Below are positions 6,141 to 10,426 of a stretch of DNA of 10,426 nucleotides, piece by piece. The notes beneath the pieces were generated by a model. It saw only the letters and a program-made list of their open reading frames with translations. It did not search any database and was not told where the DNA came from. The stretch is from Pigoraptor vietnamica (lineage: Eukaryota > Opisthokonta > Filasterea): the NCBI GenBank assembly GCA_943704525.1, contig CALSCQ010000964.1, forward strand, positions 1-10,426, in the 5' to 3' direction. The position numbers and the translations under genes were made by a program. Position 1 is the stretch's first letter. Every line of letters starts with the position of its first letter.

Positions 6141-9100
6141 ATGGCGGCCTCGGCGCGCCAGTCGCTCGAGGCGCGCATCCGCACCGTCGAGGAGGCCCTC
6201 AGCGGGCGCCGTCGCGATGTGGCCGATCCGACGGTCAGCGTGGAGAACTTGCTCGACACGCTCACCGCGCTGTACGAAGAGTGTGATTCGCCCGCGTTGA
6301 AGAAGGAGAAAAATGTTGCGACGTTCGTTGAGATGTTCCGCGGCGTCGTGGAGCGCATTCGCGGCGCCCGCTTCAAGCGCGCCGACTTTGAGACAATCAA
6401 GGTGATTGGACGGGGCGCGTTCGGCGAGGTGCACGTGGTGAAGAACCGCGATACCGGTCGCATCTATGCGATGAAGCAGCTGAACAAGTGGGACATGCTC
6501 AAGCGCCAGGAGACGGCGTGCTTCCGCGAGGAGCGCGACGTGCTTGTGTACGGCGACGGGCGCTTCATCACGAGCCTCCACTATGCGTTCCAGGACGAGA
6601 ACTTCCTCTACCTTGTAATGGAGTACTACTGCGGCGGCGACCTGCTCACGCTCCTCAGCCGCTTTGAAGACCGCCTCCCGGAGGACATGGCGCGCTTCTA
6701 CGCGGCGGAAATCGTCCTCGCCCTCGAGTCTATCCACAAGCTCGGATACGGTGAGTGCCTCTTCTGTGCCCTCATTTCGGGAACCGTCGACTGACCGTTG
6801 CGTGCTCCCCCCTGCAGTGCACCGCGACCTCAAGCCGGACAACATTCTGATTGACGCGAACGGCCACATCCGCCTCGGTGACTTTGGCTCGTGCGTCCGC
6901 ATTCCCGAGGGCAAGATGATCAAGTCGAGCGTCGCGGTGGGCACCCCCGACTACATTTCGCCGGAGATTCTGCGCTCGGTCGAGGGCGGCGGGGAGTATG
7001 GCCGCGAGTGCGACTGGTGGTCCCTGGGCGTCGTCATCTACGAGCTGCTGTACGGCGTGACGCCGTTCTATTCCGAGTCGCTCGTGGGCACGTACGGCAA
7101 GATCATGAGCCACGAGACGTCCCTGGAGTTTCCCGAGGACGACGAGGTGCAGCCGACCGACGAGGCGCGGGACCTCATCCGCCGCCTGTGCTGCCTCCGG
7201 GAGAAGCGCCTGGGCCGCACGTCCATCGACGAGATCAAGCGCCACCCGTTCTTCCGCGGCGTCGAGTGGGACAAGCTCCGCGATGGCCCCGCGCCCTTTG
7301 TGCCGGAGATTGGCAGCGCCGCGGACACGAGCAATTTTGAGGACATTGACGACGTGCCGCCGCTCGAGAAGGTGAAGCGCCCGGCGTCTGCCAAGCCGTT
7401 CACCGGCGACCAGCTGCCCTTTGTGGGATTCTCCTTTACGCGCGATTCGATCATTGCGGACCGCCTCGTCGATGCGAGCGCGCCCGCCGTCGTGGGCACG
7501 CCCAACCGTCGCATGTCGAGTGTACCCCCGATGGTCGTGGTGGAGTCGTCGCCGCTGCGCCCGATTCCGGAGGGTTCGGACCGTTTGGCGGCACCCGGCG
7601 ACGCGGAGGCGCGGAGCCGCCTGGAGAAACAGATTGCGCAGCTGAACGAGCGCATCGCAGAGCTGGAGGAGCAGGCGCAGGTGGCATCGGCATCGCGGGG
7701 AGACGAGGACAAGGCCGTGCGTCGGCTGGAGCGCGAGAAGAAGGAGCTCGAATCGCGCCTGGACGAGGCCACGGCGCGGCTGCAGACGAGCGAGAAGATG
7801 CGCAAGATGCTGAAGGACTCGAAGGACGAACTGGAGGCAACGGTGAGTTGGGGATCGCCCTCGCGTGTTGTGGTGGGGCGTGTGTTGAATGAGCGCCCTT
7901 GGGACAGGTCGCGGCACTCGAGGCGCGCACTGCCAAGGCCAAGAAGGAGGCGGCGGAGCTGTCTGCCGAAAAGCAGCGCCTGGAGGCGACGATCGAGGAG
8001 AACGACGAGAAGGTTCAGGATGCCCTGACGCGCCTCTCCCGAGCTGAGCGCGACCTTCGCGACCGCAAGGCGGACGCCGAGGCGCAACAGGCGCAGCGGG
8101 ACCAGCTCAAGGCCGAACTTCTTGCGGGCGAGAAGAAGCGACTTGAGCTGCAAGGCCAGCTCGACGACGCGCAGTCGGAGGCGCGGAAGGAGCGCCTCGC
8201 GCGCACGAAGGCCGAGCGCCTGCTCAAGTCGGCAGAGAGCGACCTTGAGGACCTCCGCAGCCGCGCGGGCGGGCGGGCGTCGGCGGGCGACGCGGCCGCG
8301 CAGCAGCAGCGCGAACGCGAGTTCTCCGAGGAGCGCGCAAGGCTGGAAGGTCTTGTTCACGAGCACGAGGAAGCCGCGCGTCTGCTCAAGTCCCAGCTGG
8401 ACGAGGCCAAGGCGGCCCTCGTCGAGACGACCGAAGCCCGCGCCAAGCTGCAGGCGGAGGTGCGTTCGTCCCTTTTGTTGTTTGTTGTGGAGCCGTGTCT
8501 GCCTGTAGTTCATTACTCACACGGTCACGTGCAGATCGACGGGCTGAACAACACGCTCCAGCGCTCCCGCCGCACCAGCATCGTGACGGAAGATGCCATC
8601 GCCGACATTGCTCGCAAGTACGAGAAAGAGATTGAAGCTCTGAAGAAGGCTGCGCAGACGGCGTCCGAGGAGGTCGATGCAGTCCGTGCGCGTGCGGCGG
8701 CCGAAGGGGCCGACCTCAAGGCCCAGGTCGAGCGGGCCATCGAGAAGGAGCGCGAGGCGCGCGGCTTCCTTGTCGAGGAGGAGAAGGCCCGCGTGCAGGT
8801 GCAGAGCCTCTTGGAGGATGCGCGCCGCGACGCTACCGAGGCGCGGGCACAGCTCGAGACGGCGCTGTCGTCACTGGACGCCACAAAGGGCGAACTTGTT
8901 GACGCCACTACGACGCTGGATGACGAGCGCGGGCGGCGCGAGAAGGCCGAGTACCAGGTCGACAAGCTGCAGGCGGAGCTCAGCAACCTTCGTCGGAAGC
9001 AGGAAGCGAAGGACAAGGACTGGGAGCGGCGCCGCACGCAGAAGGTGGAGAGGCAGGAGCTCAAGATAATCCAGCAGGACCTGGAGGCCGAGATCCAGGC

Positions 9101-10426
9101 GAAGCTGGCCATCGAGGCCGACTTCCAGCAGCTCAAGGCGCAGAAGGAAGCCGTCGACCGCGAGCTCGCGGAAATGCGGTCGTCGCACGTGGAAATGGAG
9201 ACAGAGCTTCGCACGCTGCGCGAAGAGCGCCAGGAGGAGATGAAGAAGCGTTGGCGCAAGGGTGAGTTTGCGCACTTTGCAGGGTAATGTGGATGTCTTT
9301 TACTGACAGCGAGTGTTGATGCAGACTTCGTGGACCGTCCTGTCGGCGCGACGCCCAAGGACGCCATCCTCGCGCGCGGGCCGAGCCAGCTTGCGGTAAT
9401 CCGGTCGTCCTCGTTTGCGACGGGCTCAGACTCGGTGCCGGACTTGCGCGAAGTGGGCGTGGCCACGGCGAGGCTGTCGGTCAACGCGGCTCCTCCGACA
9501 AAGGCCGGCTCGCTGGCGGACGTCAGCCGCGTCGATGGCGAGGGCGACGAGGGTGATGGGGCGGCGAGTGGTGCGACGGCTGCTGTTGCAGCTGCGGCGG
9601 CGGCGGCCGAGCCGGGTGGCAAGGGTCACAAGTTTGTTGTGCGCTCGTTCTACAGCCCGACCAAGTGCGACGTGTGCAACCTGCCGCTTCTGGGGCTCAT
9701 GCGCCAGGGTATTGTCTGCGACGACTGCGGATACAACTGCCACAGCGCGTGTGCTGGTGGCGCTTTCCCGCGTTGCCCAACACCTGCAAACCAGAAAGGT
9801 GCGTCGCGGCAACGGCACGTGGAGTGGCGGTGGCCCTATGTGCTCAATGTCTGGTTTGCCGTTCGCAGGTCTTCAGTTGCGGGATCCTCTGCAGCCGTCG
9901 GGCGTGGTCATGGAGGGATTCCTGCGGGTGCCCCGGCCGGGTGGCGTGCGCAAGGGCTGGCGGCGCCACTTTGTTGTGCTGACGGGCGCGCGCATGCTGC
10001 TGTTTAACGGCGAGGACCAGAAGCAGGGCCAGGAGATTGTGTCGTCCATCGACTTGAGGTGCGTCCGTGGCGCCGGCTTCGTGTTACCCGTTGGGCTTCT
10101 GCTGATGATGACGTGGTCAAACTCCAGGGCGCCTGACTTTCGCGTGGAGAACGTGACACCCGCGGACGTGATTCACGCGAATCGGAAGGAAATTCCGATG
10201 ATATTCCGTGTTGTGTACTCGACGGAAACGTCGAAGAGGCAAATCTTTTTCCAGGCTGACAACGAGCCCGGCAAGGTCACGTGGCTGACGACGATTGCCC
10301 GCGTGGCGAATGCGGCGGCCAAGACGGCGGAGGAACAGGTGATGATTTGCTGCGCGTCTTCATTTGTACTGCGAGATCTGATAGCCGGCGGGCAGGTCGG
10401 GAAAGAAGTAATTCTTGCGGTCGAAC
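6141..10426 (+). CDS. MRCK: MRCK/GEK-type Cdc42-effector Ser/Thr kinase, 3'-partial
   Basis: Exons are 6141-6750, 6818-7842, 7908-8459, 8535-9261, 9325-9798, 9869-10058 and 10128-10338, then on to the window end; 1,263 residues to 10338. Residues 33-80 are the DMPK-family N-terminal cap ([16 protein letters not shown]). Kinase domain about 83-349: GRGAFGEV at 90-97, Lys112, Glu131, HRD at 205-207, DFG at 225-227, TPDYISPE at 246-253. AGC tail with hydrophobic motif FVGFSF at 405-410. Coiled coil about 466-970. C1 finger 1073-1122 with every Cys/His spaced H-x12-C-x2-C-x13-C-x2-C-x4-H-x2-C-x7-C. PH domain about 1143-1255. C1 followed by an unsplit PH fits MRCK rather than ROCK, whose PH is split by C1. 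MRCKs act downstream of Cdc42 on myosin light chain and actin. CNH and CRIB domains, if present, lie beyond the window. Confidence 0.92.
6751..6817 (+). other. Intron 1 of kinase gene (67 bp)
   Basis: GTGAGT donor and CCTGCAG acceptor, phase 1. Its removal restores the conserved [10 protein letters not shown] catalytic loop exactly; unspliced, the frame meets a stop at 6792-6794. Confidence 0.97.
7843..7907 (+). other. Intron 2 of kinase gene (65 bp)
   Basis: GTGAGT donor and GGACAG acceptor, phase 0, within the coiled coil. It joins DELEAT to VAALEART and shifts to the next open frame. Confidence 0.92.
8460..8534 (+). other. Intron 3 of kinase gene (75 bp, stop-free)
   Basis: GAG|GTGCGT donor and CACGTGCAG acceptor, phase 0. 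The T-rich body would add 25 residues unlike the surrounding coiled coil ([14 protein letters not shown] in it). It is a multiple of three without a stop, so retention would not truncate the protein. Confidence 0.88.
9262..9324 (+). other. Intron 4 of kinase gene (63 bp)
   Basis: GTGAGT donor and GATGCAG acceptor, phase 1. Retention would hit TAA at 9285-9287. It separates the end of the coiled coil from the linker before the C1 domain. Confidence 0.93.
9799..9868 (+). other. Intron 5 of kinase gene (70 bp)
   Basis: AAAG|GTGCGT donor and TTCGCAG acceptor, phase 1. It lies between C1 and PH and is needed to open the PH frame ([21 protein letters not shown]). Confidence 0.95.
10059..10127 (+). 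other. Intron 6 of kinase gene (69 bp, stop-free, inside PH)
   Basis: GAG|GTGCGT donor and CTCCAG acceptor, phase 2. Removal gives [13 protein letters not shown] followed by [11 protein letters not shown], colinear with MRCK PH domains as I know them. It is also a multiple of three with no stop, so retention would add 23 residues to the PH domain. Confidence 0.93.
10339..10395 (+). other. Possible intron 7 of kinase gene (57 bp)
   Basis: CAG|GTGATG donor, a CTGATAG branch-like stretch and a GGGCAG acceptor, phase 0. The donor is weaker than the others and the segment is stop-free, so it may instead be coding sequence between PH and a CNH domain. An acceptor beyond the window is also possible. 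Confidence 0.5.

Noticed and set aside
5783-6463. N-terminal extension of the SEC14-PH gene up to 6463
   Set aside because: The frame is open but overlaps the kinase exon and the promoter, shows low-complexity composition and no domain. The ATG at 5782 has a strong context and lies just before the CRAL-TRIO domain.
6750-6840. Frameshift or pseudogene break in the kinase domain
   Set aside because: The frame change is fully explained by a 67-bp GT-AG intron that restores the HRD loop.
5475-6944. A 489-codon minus-strand frame across the promoter and kinase exon
   Set aside because: It lies antisense to conserved kinase motifs and in another frame of the SEC14 gene; the protein resembles nothing.
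1-10426. Prokaryotic operon, phage, mobile element, CRISPR or RNA gene
   Set aside because: Spliceosomal introns, eukaryotic-only domain architectures and no inverted repeats, transposase, direct-repeat array or tRNA-like fold were seen.
4667-10426. A ROCK assignment for the kinase
   Set aside because: ROCK carries its C1 inside the PH domain; here a complete C1 precedes an uninterrupted PH, and the [11 protein letters not shown] helix and FEDRLPE loop are MRCK-like.

Overview
The window is nuclear DNA from a GC-rich, compact eukaryote. It carries three protein genes, two of them split by eleven likely introns. Eight introns are 57 to 75 bp, one is 63 bp with an in-frame stop if retained, and two are longer (88 and 116 bp). 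All are GT-AG except one GC-AG. Gene spacing is tight: about 180 bp between converging 3' ends and 358 bp between diverging starts. An MRCK-type kinase (a family of animals and their unicellular relatives) together with short introns and high GC suggests a unicellular opisthokont or a related protist such as a holozoan, nucleariid or apusomonad. That placement is inference; no marker in the window fixes it.

Region 1 (1-4486, + strand) is the 3' part of a very long coiled-coil protein, with five exons and 1,382 visible residues. Its start lies left of the window. The visible part opens with a 303-bp tandem duplication whose two copies share 124 identical bases. The protein ends in an Ala/Glu/Ser-rich tail and a Lys/Ala-rich C-terminus. 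I do not recognise a family.

Region 2 (4487-4666) is the gap between convergent genes. It holds a TG run, a GTGC tetranucleotide microsatellite and a possible ATTAAA polyadenylation signal for the minus-strand gene.

Region 3 (4667-5782, - strand) is an intronless gene for a 371-residue SEC14-like (CRAL-TRIO) lipid-binding protein with a C-terminal PH domain.

Region 4 (5783-6140) is a divergent promoter with three CCAAT boxes, a forkhead-like site, a TCACGTGA palindrome, a pyrimidine tract and a C10 run.

Region 5 (6141 to beyond 10426, + strand) encodes an MRCK/GEK-type Cdc42-effector AGC kinase. It has an N-terminal cap helix region, a kinase domain with all catalytic motifs, an AGC tail with hydrophobic motif, about 500 residues of coiled coil, a C1 zinc finger and a PH domain. 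The gene is cut by the window end before any CNH or CRIB domain.

The kinase (C1 + PH) and the SEC14-PH protein both look like membrane-lipid-reading proteins and share one promoter region, so co-regulation is possible but unproven. I see no prokaryotic system, mobile element, CRISPR array, RNA gene or clearly new biological system. The most interesting items are the near-fresh coding repeat, the stop-free 3n introns including a GC-AG one, and the divergent promoter pairing.
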